15,656 bases of DNA from DATDOY01 sp035293045 (GCA_035293045.1 DATDOY010000174.1:1-15656); one strand, 5' to 3'. Shown: positions 1-6,556, numbered from the stretch's first letter. The notes: a model not told the origin generated them from the sequence alone. Numbers and translations are program-made.

Positions 1-875
1 ACCTCCCCGGTTATTCCTTCGCCCCTCACTACGTCCACACGAGCGACGCGGTACGCGTCCACTACGTCGACGAGGGCCCGCGTGACGCGGCCGAGACCGT
101 GCTGCTGCTGCACGGCGAGCCTTCGTGGTCGTACCTCTACCGGAAGATGATCCCGCCCCTGGTCGCCGCCGGCCATCGCGTGATCGCGCCCGACCTCGTG
201 GGGTTCGGGCGCTCCGACAAGCCGACGTCGCGCACGGACTACACGTACCAACGTCACGTCGACTGGACGTGGGGTGCCGTGGACGCGATCGGGCTCGACG
301 GCCTGACGTTCTTTGGCCAGGACTGGGGCTCGCTCATCGGGTTGCGCCTCGTCGCCGAGCATCCTGACCGGTTCCGTCGCGTCGTCATCGGCAATGGTTT
401 CTTGCCCACCGGCGATCGCTCGCCCGGCGACGCGTTCCTCGCCTGGCAGAAGTTCTCCCAGGAGACGCCGGAGTTGCCAGTGGGCCGCATCGTCAACGTC
501 GGGTGCGCCACCGACCTGTCCGACGATGTGATCGCCGCGTACGACGCGCCGTTCCCCGACGAGACGTACAAGGAAGGCGCTCGCCAATTTCCGTTGTTGG
601 TGCCGACGTCACCGGATGACCCCGCCAGCGACCCCAATCGCAAGGCGTGGGAGTCGCTCGAGCGATTCGACAAGCCGTTCTTGTGCGCCTTCTCCGACTC
701 GGACCCGATCACAGCGGGGGCAGACCGTCACCTCCGCGAGCGCGTCCCCGGGACCACGGGACAGCCTCATACCACCATTGTGGGCGGAGGCCACTTCCTC
801 CAAGAGGACAAGGGAGAGGAACTTGCCGCCGTCATCGCCGACTTCATGGCGGCGACCAAGGACGCCGCGCCCTAA
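1..875 (+). CDS. dhmA: haloalkane dehalogenase, subfamily I, 5' end missing
   Basis: Probable haloalkane dehalogenase: hydrolytic cleavage of carbon-halogen bonds in the cytoplasm, giving an alcohol and halide. The reading frame is open from base 3, and its first visible residues (GYSFAPHYV, then VRVHYVDEGP) are typical near-N-terminal family sequence, so the true start lies before the window. An in-frame GTG at 99 would cut into the first strand and is not the start. Counting from base 3, the alpha/beta-hydrolase landmarks are HGEP (37-40), whose Glu marks the DhlA/DhmA-type subfamily, the nucleophile Asp107 in GQDWGS with halide-binding Trp108, the cap motif YDAPFPDE, an acid in FSDSDP and the catalytic His264 in GGGHFLQED. 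All catalytic positions are present. It ends 21 nt from the convergent rhodanese gene. The family is firm. The real substrate is unknown, and some members act poorly on haloalkanes. The symbol follows the subfamily name. Confidence 0.85.
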   Translation, partial: LPGYSFAPHYVHTSDAVRVHYVDEGPRDAAETVLLLHGEPSWSYLYRKMIPPLVAAGHRVIAPDLVGFGRSDKPTSRTDYTYQRHVDWTWGAVDAIGLDGLTFFGQDWGSLIGLRLVAEHPDRFRRVVIGNGFLPTGDRSPGDAFLAWQKFSQETPELPVGRIVNVGCATDLSDDVIAAYDAPFPDETYKEGARQFPLLVPTSPDDPASDPNRKAWESLERFDKPFLCAFSDSDPITAGADRHLRERVPGTTGQPHTTIVGGGHFLQEDKGEELAAVIADFMAATKDAAP

Positions 876-896
876 GCGCCGCGTCAGCCGGGCGCG
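866..896. terminator. possible bidirectional hairpin between convergent genes
   Basis: CGCGCCC at 866-872 pairs with GGGCGCG at 890-896 across a 17-nt loop that contains the dehalogenase stop. The right arm abuts the stop codon of the convergent rhodanese gene. No T tract follows on either strand. It is a 7-bp stem in GC-rich DNA and could be chance. Confidence 0.25.
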
Positions 897-1277
897 TCAG
901 ACCGCCTCGACCGGCCCGCCTTCTTGGGCCCACGCCCCGAAACCACCTTCGAGGTGGGCGATGTTGTCGTAGCCCAGTTCCTTGAGGGCAGCGACGCCGA
1001 GGGCCGAGCGGATGCCCCCGGCGCAGTGGAGGATGATGCGCTTGTCGGGGCTGAGTTCCGGGTTGTGATAGCGGCTGGTGGGGTCGGCGTGGAACTCGAG
1101 CATGCCGCGAGGGATGTGGAGCGAGCCGGGGATCTTCCCGGTTCTCGCTAGTTCCTCGCTCTCGCGAATGTCGATGATGAGCGCGCCCTGGTCACGTTCC
1201 GCCGCCACCTCGTCGACCGAGAGGTTCTCGATCTGAGTCTTGATCTCGGCGACTTTCTCGCCAATCGACTTGGGCAT
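897..1277 (-). CDS. single-domain rhodanese-like sulfurtransferase
   Basis: A 126-residue, one-domain rhodanese. The family moves sulfane sulfur through a cysteine persulfide, typically from thiosulfate or a protein persulfide to a thiol acceptor, in the cytoplasm. Residues 20-35 (LSVDEVAAERDQG) and IDIRESEE (35-42) are the usual first strand and helix. GKIPGSLHIPRGMLEF (47-62) is the conserved substrate-loop region. The active-site loop is HCAGGIRS with Cys85. The C-terminal LEGGFGAWAQEGGPV is typical. The ATG at 1277 is chosen because it gives the normal length and has GAGG about 6 nt upstream. The frame stays open to 1601 but that stretch looks non-coding and runs under the next gene. No partner gene is adjacent, so the physiological acceptor is unknown. 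Confidence 0.88.
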   Translation of the reverse strand: MPKSIGEKVAEIKTQIENLSVDEVAAERDQGALIIDIRESEELARTGKIPGSLHIPRGMLEFHADPTSRYHNPELSPDKRIILHCAGGIRSALGVAALKELGYDNIAHLEGGFGAWAQEGGPVEAV

Positions 1278-1401
1278 GGCGACCTCGCGTTGGGCTCGGA
1301 TCGGTAACGGCGAGAGCAGGGTACCGTGCTCTGCCCCGCATCGGACAGCGGTCAAGGCCAAGCTCAAAGAGCTCGCCAAGAAGGTGCTCAGCCGCCTGTA
1401 G
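1276..1401 (+). other. questionable 41-codon ORF, possible gene-tail remnant
   Basis: An ATG at 1276 on the + strand, sharing CATG with the divergent rhodanese start, opens a 41-codon frame ending TAG at 1399-1401. Its last 17 residues, AVKAKLKELAKKVLSRL, form a Lys-rich amphipathic helix with nearly all codons ending in G or C, as in real genes here. The first 24 residues look random. The TAG lies just before the 1412-1453 hairpin. There is no Shine-Dalgarno. It could be a micro-protein, the tail of a decayed gene, or chance. Confidence 0.15.
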
Positions 1402-1411
1402 CGATCATCGA

Positions 1412-1453
1412 GTGTGAGTGCCCGCCCGGCGATGGGCGGGCACGCACTCACAC
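1412..1453. terminator. long hairpin after the acyl-CoA dehydrogenase gene (family copy 1)
   Basis: The left arm 1412-1427 starts GTGTGAGTGC. The right arm 1434-1453 ends GCACTCACAC. They pair over 16 bp with a 4-nt bulge in the right arm and a 6-nt loop. It begins 6 nt beyond the acyl-CoA dehydrogenase stop, so it is placed as a terminator or 3'-end stabiliser. There is no clear T tract. A close relative lies at 13441-13486. Confidence 0.7.
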
Positions 1454-1458
1454 CGTCG

Positions 1459-2670
1459 TTAGTCCTGGGGCGCGAAGCGCGCGAGTTCTCGACGTGCAAT
1501 GACCATGCGGTGCACTTCGTCGGGACCGTCGGCGAACCGCAGGGTGCGCACGCCGGCCCACATAGCGGCGAGCGGGAAGTCGTCGGTGACGCCGGCCGCA
1601 CCGTGGAGCTGGATGGCGCGGTCGATCACGTAGTCGGCCGCCTCCACGGCGGCCACCTTGATCGCGCTGATCTCGATGCGCGCCCCCTTCTTCCCAACCG
1701 TGTCCATGAGCCACGCCGTCTTCATGGTGAGCAGGCGCGCCTGTTCGATCTTGATGCGGGCGTTGGCCACCCATTCCCGCACGACGCCCTGTTCGGCGAG
1801 CGGCTTGCCGAAGGGCGTGCGCTGATGGGCGCGGGTGCACATCAGCTCGAAGGCGCGCTCGGCGACCCCGATGGTGCGCATGCAGTGGTGGATGCGGCCT
1901 GGGCCGAGTCGTGCCTGCGCGATCGCGAACCCGCCGCCCTCTTCGCCGAGGATGTGGTCGACGGGGACCCGCACGTCGTCGTAGTGGATTTCGGCGTGGC
2001 CGCCGCCGTGCTCGTAGCCGAAGACCGGGAGGTTGCGCTCGATCTTCACCCCAGGGGCGTCGAGCGGGACGAGCACCATCGACTGGCGGTGGTATGGATC
2101 GGCGTCGGGGGCGGTGACGCCCATGACGATCGCAACCTTGCACCGATCGCTCATCGCCCCGCTGCTGAACCACTTGCGTCCCTGGATGACGTAGCTGTCT
2201 CCGTCGCGGGTGATCTGGGTGCGGATGTTGGTGGCGTCAGAGGACGCGACGTCGGGCTCGGTCATCGAGAAGCACGACCGGATCTCGCCCTCGAGCAGCG
2301 GCACGAGCCAACGGTCCTGCTGCTCGGGGGTGCCGAACTCGGCCAGGATCTCCATGTTGCCGGTGTCGGGCGCGGCGCAGTTGGTGGCCTCCGGCGCCAG
2401 CCCGCTCCGACCCATGATCTCGGCCAGGGGTGCGTACTCGAGGTTCGTGAGGCCGGCGCCCCACTTGGCGTCGGGCAGGAAGAGGTTCCACAGGCCGCGG
2501 GAGCGGGCTTGGGCCTTGAGATCCTCCATGATCGGCGGGTGGAAATGGGGATCGCCGGCGGCCTCGAGTTGCTCCCGATACGCCCGCTCGGCGGGGTACA
2601 CGTGGGATTCCATGAAGTCGGTCAGCTTCTTCTGGAGATCCTCGGCCTTGGGGGAGTGGGAGAAATCCAT
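1459..2670 (-). CDS. acyl-CoA dehydrogenase, ACAD10/11-like
   Basis: A 403-residue FAD enzyme introducing the alpha-beta double bond into an acyl-CoA and reducing ETF. Family marks in order are the helical N-terminus (residues 1-130), CFSMTEPDVASSDATNI (133-149) at the flavin/substrate region, the GRKWFSSGA strand (164-172), GPGRIHHCMR (256-265), RTPFGKPL (284-291), QLHGAAGVTDDFPL (354-367) and RFADGPDEVH (378-387). The ADGPDEVH motif and RIHHCMR are characteristic of the ACAD10/11-like branch. The position matching the usual C-terminal catalytic Glu of medium-chain enzymes appears to be Asp381. Full length, ATG start at 2670. It is transcribed away from the GT4 operon and ends at a strong hairpin. 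etfBA 9 kb away could encode its electron acceptor. The acyl chain specificity cannot be read from sequence. Confidence 0.93.
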   Translation of the reverse strand: MDFSHSPKAEDLQKKLTDFMESHVYPAERAYREQLEAAGDPHFHPPIMEDLKAQARSRGLWNLFLPDAKWGAGLTNLEYAPLAEIMGRSGLAPEATNCAAPDTGNMEILAEFGTPEQQDRWLVPLLEGEIRSCFSMTEPDVASSDATNIRTQITRDGDSYVIQGRKWFSSGAMSDRCKVAIVMGVTAPDADPYHRQSMVLVPLDAPGVKIERNLPVFGYEHGGGHAEIHYDDVRVPVDHILGEEGGGFAIAQARLGPGRIHHCMRTIGVAERAFELMCTRAHQRTPFGKPLAEQGVVREWVANARIKIEQARLLTMKTAWLMDTVGKKGARIEISAIKVAAVEAADYVIDRAIQLHGAAGVTDDFPLAAMWAGVRTLRFADGPDEVHRMVIARRELARFAPQD

Positions 2671-2691
2671 GAGGCGAGAGCCTTCCGTTAC

Positions 2692-2707
2692 TTGACCGTT
2701 TGGTCAA
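2692..2707. promoter_or_regulatory. 6-4-6 palindrome, candidate TetR-type operator
   Basis: TTGACC-GTTT-GGTCAA is a perfect inverted repeat in the 62-nt gap between two divergent starts (acyl-CoA dehydrogenase at 2670, glycosyltransferase at 2733). Its size and layout fit a dimeric repressor of TetR type, which often control acyl-CoA dehydrogenase genes in actinobacteria. The half-site also reads as a -35-like TTGACC on both strands. No regulator gene lies next to it, so the binding protein is unknown. Confidence 0.45.
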
Positions 2708-2716
2708 CTTCTGACG

Positions 2717-2722
2717 TATCGT
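2717..2722 (+). promoter_or_regulatory. candidate -10 element of the GT4 operon
   Basis: TATCGT fits the TANNNT -10 pattern and ends 10 nt before the ATG at 2733. No Shine-Dalgarno lies in between, so a near-leaderless transcript is plausible. A -35-like TTGACC lies 19 nt upstream, which is longer than ideal. Confidence 0.35.
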
Positions 2723-2732
2723 TGCCGCTCCC

Positions 2733-4076
2733 ATGACCCCCCTCACTTCCCCTGGCTCTCCCTCGACGTCCCTGCGCATCGCGCTCCTCGTGTATCGGGG
2801 CAACCCGTTGTCGGGCGGTCAGGGCGTCTACGTGCGGCATCTGAGCCGGGAACTCACCGATCTCGGGCACCGGGTGACCGTGTTCTCGGGCCAGCCCTAC
2901 CCCAACCTCGATGACGGGGTGGAGCTCGTGCAGATCCCGAGCCTCGACCTCTACCGTGAGCCCGACCCGTTCCGTGTGCCCCGGCCGCGCGAGTTCAAGT
3001 CCTGGATCGACGTGCAGGAGTTCGCGCTGATGTGCACGGCGGCCTTCCCCGAACCGCGCACCTACGCCAAGCGGGTATGGAAGGCGCTGCGCGACCGGCG
3101 GGACGACTTCGACATCGTCCACGACAACCAGTGCCTCGGGCCCGCCATCGTGAAGTTCCAGGACGAGGGATGGCCCCTCCTCACGACGGTCCACCACCCG
3201 ATCACGGTCGACCGCGACCTCGATCTTCAGCATGCGTCCGGGCCGATCCGGCGGCTCACGCTGCGCCGCTGGTACTCGTTCCTCAAGATGCAGAAGCGGG
3301 TGATCCGCCAGCTTGATCACCTCGTCACCGTCTCGGGCTCGAGCCGACGCGACATTGCCGCCCAGCTCCGGGTCGATCCCGACCGCATCGGCATCGTCCC
3401 CGTGGGGATGGACGAGCGGACCTTCCGGCCCCTCCCGCATGTGGAGCGGGTGCCGGGGCGCTTGATGACGACCACGAGTTCCGACGTCCCGATGAAGGGC
3501 CTCATCTACCTGCTCGAGGCGCTGGCGAAGGTCCGTACCGAACGACCCGTCGAGCTGGTGGTCATCGGCAAGCCCAAGCCGGGCGGCCCGGTTGCGCAGA
3601 CCATCGAACGACTTGGGCTGCACGACGCGGTCACCTTCCATCGCGGCATCGACGACGAGCGTCTCGTCGAGCTCTACGCGGAGGCCGAGCTGGCCATCGT
3701 CCCGTCGCTCTACGAGGGGTTCTCGCTTCCGGCGGCCGAAGCCATGGCGTGCGGCGTCCCGGTGCTCGGCACGACCGGCGGCGCCATCCCCGAAGTGCTC
3801 GGCGCCCACGGCGAGACGGGCCTGCTCGTGCCGCCGGGCGACTCGGGTGCCCTCGCCGCCGCGATCATCGGCGCCCTCGACGACCCGGCGCTGCGGGCCC
3901 GGGTGGGAGCGGCTGGTCGCGCGCGAGCCCTCGAGAAGTTCACCTGGCGGGCGTGCGCCGAGGGCACCGCCTACTACTACCAGGCGGTCATCGCCCACAC
4001 CGCCGGGCTCGACGCACCCCTCGAACCCGGCCCGGTCGTGCTCCCGCCGGCCCTCACGGGAGTCGCGGCGTGCTGA
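2733..4076 (+). CDS. GT4-family glycosyltransferase
   Basis: A 447-residue GT-B glycosyltransferase of the retaining GT4 family, transferring a nucleotide-activated sugar to an unknown acceptor, probably at the cytoplasmic side of the membrane. The N-terminal Rossmann domain begins RIALLVYRGNPLSGGQGVYV with the glycine loop at 27-34, and LVTVSGSSRRDI precedes the hinge. The C-terminal donor domain shows LVVIGKP, VPSLYEGFSLPAAEAMACG with the EX7E pair Glu328/Glu336, and PVLGTTGGAIPEV. The ATG at 2733 lacks a Shine-Dalgarno. About 14 residues precede the first strand, so a start slightly downstream is not excluded. It is the first gene of a three-gene operon, and its end overlaps the methyltransferase start by 7 nt. 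Donor and acceptor cannot be deduced. Confidence 0.9.
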   Translation: MTPLTSPGSPSTSLRIALLVYRGNPLSGGQGVYVRHLSRELTDLGHRVTVFSGQPYPNLDDGVELVQIPSLDLYREPDPFRVPRPREFKSWIDVQEFALMCTAAFPEPRTYAKRVWKALRDRRDDFDIVHDNQCLGPAIVKFQDEGWPLLTTVHHPITVDRDLDLQHASGPIRRLTLRRWYSFLKMQKRVIRQLDHLVTVSGSSRRDIAAQLRVDPDRIGIVPVGMDERTFRPLPHVERVPGRLMTTTSSDVPMKGLIYLLEALAKVRTERPVELVVIGKPKPGGPVAQTIERLGLHDAVTFHRGIDDERLVELYAEAELAIVPSLYEGFSLPAAEAMACGVPVLGTTGGAIPEVLGAHGETGLLVPPGDSGALAAAIIGALDDPALRARVGAAGRARALEKFTWRACAEGTAYYYQAVIAHTAGLDAPLEPGPVVLPPALTGVAAC

Positions 4077-4912
4077 CCGTCGACTTCGATCGCCTCGGGC
4101 TTCGACCGGGCGACCGCGTCCTCGACCTCGGCTGCGGTGCGGGCCGCCACGCCTTCGAGATCTACCGGCGCGGCGCGCACGTCGTCCCGCTCGACATGGA
4201 CGACGTCGAACTGAAGAACGTCGCCGGCACGTTCGCCGCCATGTTCGAGCAGGGGGAGGCGCCGTCGGCCGGCGACGACGCGGCCTCGGCCGCACCGGTT
4301 CGGGGCGACGCGCTCCGCCTGCCGTTCCCCGATGCCACGTTCGACCGGATCGTGGCAAGCGAGGTGATGGAGCACATTCCCGACGACGTCGCCGGGATGC
4401 GCGAGCTCGCCCGGGTGCTCAAGCCCGGCGGCGCCATCGCCATCACCGTGCCCCGCTTCTTCCCCGAGCTGGTGTGCTGGGCCCTCGACACCGACTACCA
4501 CGAGACCCCGGGCGGCCACGTCCGCATCTACCGCCGCTCGGAGCTGGTGGAGCGGCTCGGGCGGGCGGGGCTCGTCCCCTTCGGCTCGCATCACGCGCAC
4601 GGGCTGCACTCGCCGTATTGGTGGCTGAAGTGCGCGGTCGGCGTCGAGAACGATCAGTTCCTCCCCGTGCGGCTGTACCACGGCCTCCTGGTGTGGGACA
4701 TCGTGAAGCGGCCGCTCGCAACCCGCGCCGCCGAAGCGGTCCTCACCCCGCTGATCGGCAAGAGCCTCGTCGTCTACGTGACCAAACCCGACCAGGAGAT
4801 CCGACCGCCCGTCAGCCTCCGGCAAGGGGATCTCCGTCCCGGCGACGTCCACGAGCCGGGCAGAGAGCAGGAGATCCGACCGCCCGTCAGAGAGCAGGAG
4901 ATCCACCCGTGA
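4070..4912 (+). CDS. class I SAM-dependent methyltransferase with repetitive tail
   Basis: A 280-residue Rossmann methyltransferase in the GT4 operon. RVLDLGCGAGRHAFE (16-30) is the SAM-binding motif I, LDMDD (41-45) the acidic second strand, LPFPDATFDRIVASEVMEHI (84-103) the post-II region and LARVLKPGGAIAITVP (113-128) the beta-5 region. The stretch after residue 165 is rich in aromatics (HHAHGLHSPYWWLK) and is not generic, suggesting its own substrate class. The GTG at 4070 is chosen because GGGAG lies 7 nt upstream and it starts 7 nt inside the GT4 end. Residues 242-280 form a low-complexity tail, with REQEIRPPV followed by REQEIHP, encoded by a DNA repeat that carries the next gene's ribosome binding site. 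It overlaps the next start by 4 nt. Probable role: methylating the glycosylated product. The substrate is unknown. Confidence 0.88.
   Translation: MLTVDFDRLGLRPGDRVLDLGCGAGRHAFEIYRRGAHVVPLDMDDVELKNVAGTFAAMFEQGEAPSAGDDAASAAPVRGDALRLPFPDATFDRIVASEVMEHIPDDVAGMRELARVLKPGGAIAITVPRFFPELVCWALDTDYHETPGGHVRIYRRSELVERLGRAGLVPFGSHHAHGLHSPYWWLKCAVGVENDQFLPVRLYHGLLVWDIVKRPLATRAAEAVLTPLIGKSLVVYVTKPDQEIRPPVSLRQGDLRPGDVHEPGREQEIRPPVREQEIHP
4793..4910 (+). repeat. imperfect repeats carrying duplicated Shine-Dalgarno sites
   Basis: Two identical 23-base blocks, 4793-4815 and 4868-4890, each start CAGGAGATCC. A third partial copy (4895-4910) runs directly into the GTG of the toroid gene and supplies its AGGAG. 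From 4868 on the copies are in tandem. A degenerate version, AAGGGGATCTCC, lies between the first two. The repeats encode the QEIRPPV-type tail of the methyltransferase. Confidence 0.8.
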
Positions 4913-5964
4913 CGCTCACGCCCGACGAGGTGAGGCAGACGGGTGAGGCGGTCGCCGCCATGCAGCGTCCCGACGGCCGGCTTCCGTGGCACGACGATCA
5001 GCACACCGACGCGTGGAACCACGTCGAGGGTGCGATGGGGCTCGCCCTCGCCGGTGAATGGCGGGCGGCCGAGCGCGCCTACGAGTGGCTCGTGGCCGCG
5101 CAGCGCGCCGACGGTTCGTGGGCCGAGAAATACGACTGGGACGGCCGGATCGAGAACCCCGACGCCGACACCAACATGTGCGCGTACGTCGCCGTCGGCA
5201 CCTGGCACCACTATCTCTTGACGAGCGACCTTGGGTTCCTGCACGAGATGTGGCCGGTCGTCGAGCGCGCGATCGACTACGTGCTCGACGTGCAATCGCC
5301 GAGCGGCGAGGTTGCGTGGATGCGCCACTCCGATGGTTCGATCGACCGGCGGGCGCTGCTGACGGCCTGTTCCAGCATCCACATGGCGCTGCGGTGTGCC
5401 GTCGCTGTCGCCGAGGAGATGGGCGAGGAGCGCCCCGACTGGGAGCTGTCGATCGGCATGATCGCCCACGCCATCAGGTATCGGGAGGCCGACGCCTTCT
5501 GGCCCAAGCCCCGCTGGTCGATGGACTGGTACTACCCCGTGCTCGGCGGCGCCCTGCGTGGGGAAGAGGCGATCCTGCGGCTCAAGACCGGTTGGGACCG
5601 TTGGATGGTCGAGGGTCGGGGCTGTCGATGCGTGGTCGACCAGCCGTGGGTGACGACCGCCGAGACCTGCGAGCTGGTCCTCGCCCTCGACGCCGTCGGC
5701 GACGTCGACACCGCCCGGCGGGTGTTCGACGACGTGAAGTTCCTGCGCCAAGAGGACGGGTCGTATCAGGAGGGGTGGGTGTTCCCCGACGACGTGTACT
5801 GGCCTGGTCGCCGTCCGCCGTGGACTGCCGGCGCGGTGCTTCTCGCCAACGACGCCGTCACGCGCACCTCACCGGCGTGGAACCTCTTCCGGGGTGACGA
5901 GCTGCCGGCCGGCATTCATCCCGACGACGCCTTCGACGTCGACCCCGCGCTCCGGAGCGACTGA
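4909..5964 (+). CDS. uncharacterised alpha/alpha-toroid protein ('prenyltransferase'-like)
   Basis: A 351-residue protein that looks like an alpha/alpha barrel of the terpenoid-cyclase / six-hairpin-glycosidase kind. Databases usually call such proteins 'prenyltransferase', which I consider unproven. It has QW-like turns at QRPDGRLPW (19-27), QRADGSW (65-71) and RQEDGSY (280-286), plus TDAWNHVEGAMGLALAG (33-49), PDADTNMCAYVAVGTWHHY (84-102), WSMDWYYPVLGGAL (203-216) and a Cys/Trp-rich VDQPWVTTAETCELVLAL (243-260). No DXDD or DDXXD motif is present. DADT at 85-88 is the nearest acidic cluster. No signal peptide or membrane segment is seen. The GTG start overlaps the methyltransferase stop (GTGA) with AGGAG 8 nt upstream. 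Operon position suggests it acts with the GT4 and methyltransferase on one glycan or lipid. Hydrolase, isomerase and cyclase remain possible. Confidence 0.8.
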   Translation: MTLTPDEVRQTGEAVAAMQRPDGRLPWHDDQHTDAWNHVEGAMGLALAGEWRAAERAYEWLVAAQRADGSWAEKYDWDGRIENPDADTNMCAYVAVGTWHHYLLTSDLGFLHEMWPVVERAIDYVLDVQSPSGEVAWMRHSDGSIDRRALLTACSSIHMALRCAVAVAEEMGEERPDWELSIGMIAHAIRYREADAFWPKPRWSMDWYYPVLGGALRGEEAILRLKTGWDRWMVEGRGCRCVVDQPWVTTAETCELVLALDAVGDVDTARRVFDDVKFLRQEDGSYQEGWVFPDDVYWPGRRPPWTAGAVLLANDAVTRTSPAWNLFRGDELPAGIHPDDAFDVDPALRSD

Positions 5965-5972
5965 CCCGCTTT

Positions 5973-6026
5973 CCGGCCAGACCCTCCGGCCAGACCCGAC
6001 GCCGCGACCCGACGCCTCGACGCGGC
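5973..6026. repeat. short tandem repeats and hairpin between convergent genes
   Basis: In the 96-nt gap between the toroid gene and the convergent cupin gene, CCGGCCAGACCC occurs twice in tandem (5973, 5986), then GACCCGACGCC twice (5993-6003, 6006-6016). GCCGCG at 6001-6006 can pair with CGCGGC at 6021-6026 over a 14-nt loop, a possible weak terminator without a T tract. Confidence 0.4.
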
Positions 6027-6060
6027 GCGCTCGAATGCGGCGAAGGACGCCGGCACTTGG

Positions 6061-6453
6061 TCACCGAGTTGTTTCGCCCGGATGCGGCTGATGAGCGCTC
6101 GCCGCCAGAAGCTCGACGGTGGTGAACCGCAGGCGCGTGCCCCCGACGTTCTCGAGGTCGTGCACGTGGGGCCCGTCACCGACCTCGTCGAACCACGTGT
6201 CGCCGACGGCGTTGTCGTTCGTCACCTGGTTCCCGTCGGGGAAGCGGCTGCACGACCGACCGGCCTCGACGCACACGAAGAAGTAGGGGTGGGCGTGGGT
6301 GTGAAACGGCGCCCGCTCCCCGGGCGCCAAGTCGATCTCCCAGACCTTCACCCGGTCGTTCTCGAACAGGAGCTTGGTGCCCACCTCGTGGTTGGCCGCC
6401 GCGCCGGCCAGCTCATCGGCGTGCTCGGTGATGTCGTAGGTGCCGAACTCCAT
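6061..6453 (-). CDS. cupin-domain protein
   Basis: A 130-residue small single-domain beta-barrel (cupin). Motif 1 is GERAPFHTHAHPYFFVCVEAG (two-part quote: GERAPFHTHAHPYF at 45-58, then FVCVEAG), with candidate metal ligands His51, His53 and Glu63. Motif 2 is around PHVHDLENVGG (95-105) with His96 or His98 as fourth ligand, so metal binding looks intact. Such stand-alone cupins can be isomerases, dioxygenases or simple binding proteins, and I cannot say which. The ATG at 6453 is preferred over a TTG at 6477 because it fits the domain. Neither has a convincing Shine-Dalgarno. It is divergent from padR and may share its regulatory region, so PadR control is possible. Confidence 0.8.
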   Translation of the reverse strand: MEFGTYDITEHADELAGAAANHEVGTKLLFENDRVKVWEIDLAPGERAPFHTHAHPYFFVCVEAGRSCSRFPDGNQVTNDNAVGDTWFDEVGDGPHVHDLENVGGTRLRFTTVELLAASAHQPHPGETTR

Positions 6454-6511
6454 GGAGCACTGTACGGCCGCGCGCAATCCTCGGGCGGGGCGTCGCCAGA
6501 CGGAAGTGGCC

Positions 6512-6556
6512 TTGCCATTTCGTAAGGATTCGATATATAACGTAGGCGATCGATAT
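6512..6556 (+). promoter_or_regulatory. candidate padR promoter with AT-rich operator
   Basis: TTGCCA (6512-6517) and TATAAC (6536-6541) are -35/-10-like with 18-nt spacing. CGATATATAACG (6531-6542) is a 10-of-12 palindrome over the -10, and CGATAT recurs at 6551-6556 over the ATG. This AT-rich island stands out from its GC-rich surroundings. PadR proteins commonly repress their own promoters, so autoregulation is likely. Confidence 0.45.

Noticed and set aside
1414..2736. Long + strand open frame (440 codons) opposite the acyl-CoA dehydrogenase gene
   Set aside because: It is the antisense shadow of a clear gene in GC-rich DNA. Its translation is low-complexity His/Gly/Asp-rich with no domain, and it would include the 1412-1453 hairpin.
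2688..4358. Long - strand open frame (556 codons) under the glycosyltransferase and methyltransferase genes
   Set aside because: Arg-rich shadow with no motif. The + strand carries two clear enzymes across the same bases.
3592..4908. Upstream extension of the toroid gene's frame to 3592
   Set aside because: The upstream part is Arg/Pro-rich nonsense overlapping the glycosyltransferase and methyltransferase genes. The GTG at 4909 has a good ribosome binding site and a proper N-terminus.
4793..4910. CRISPR-like array
   Set aside because: The repeats are two exact and one partial copy with unequal or no spacers, inside a reading frame, with no cas gene nearby.
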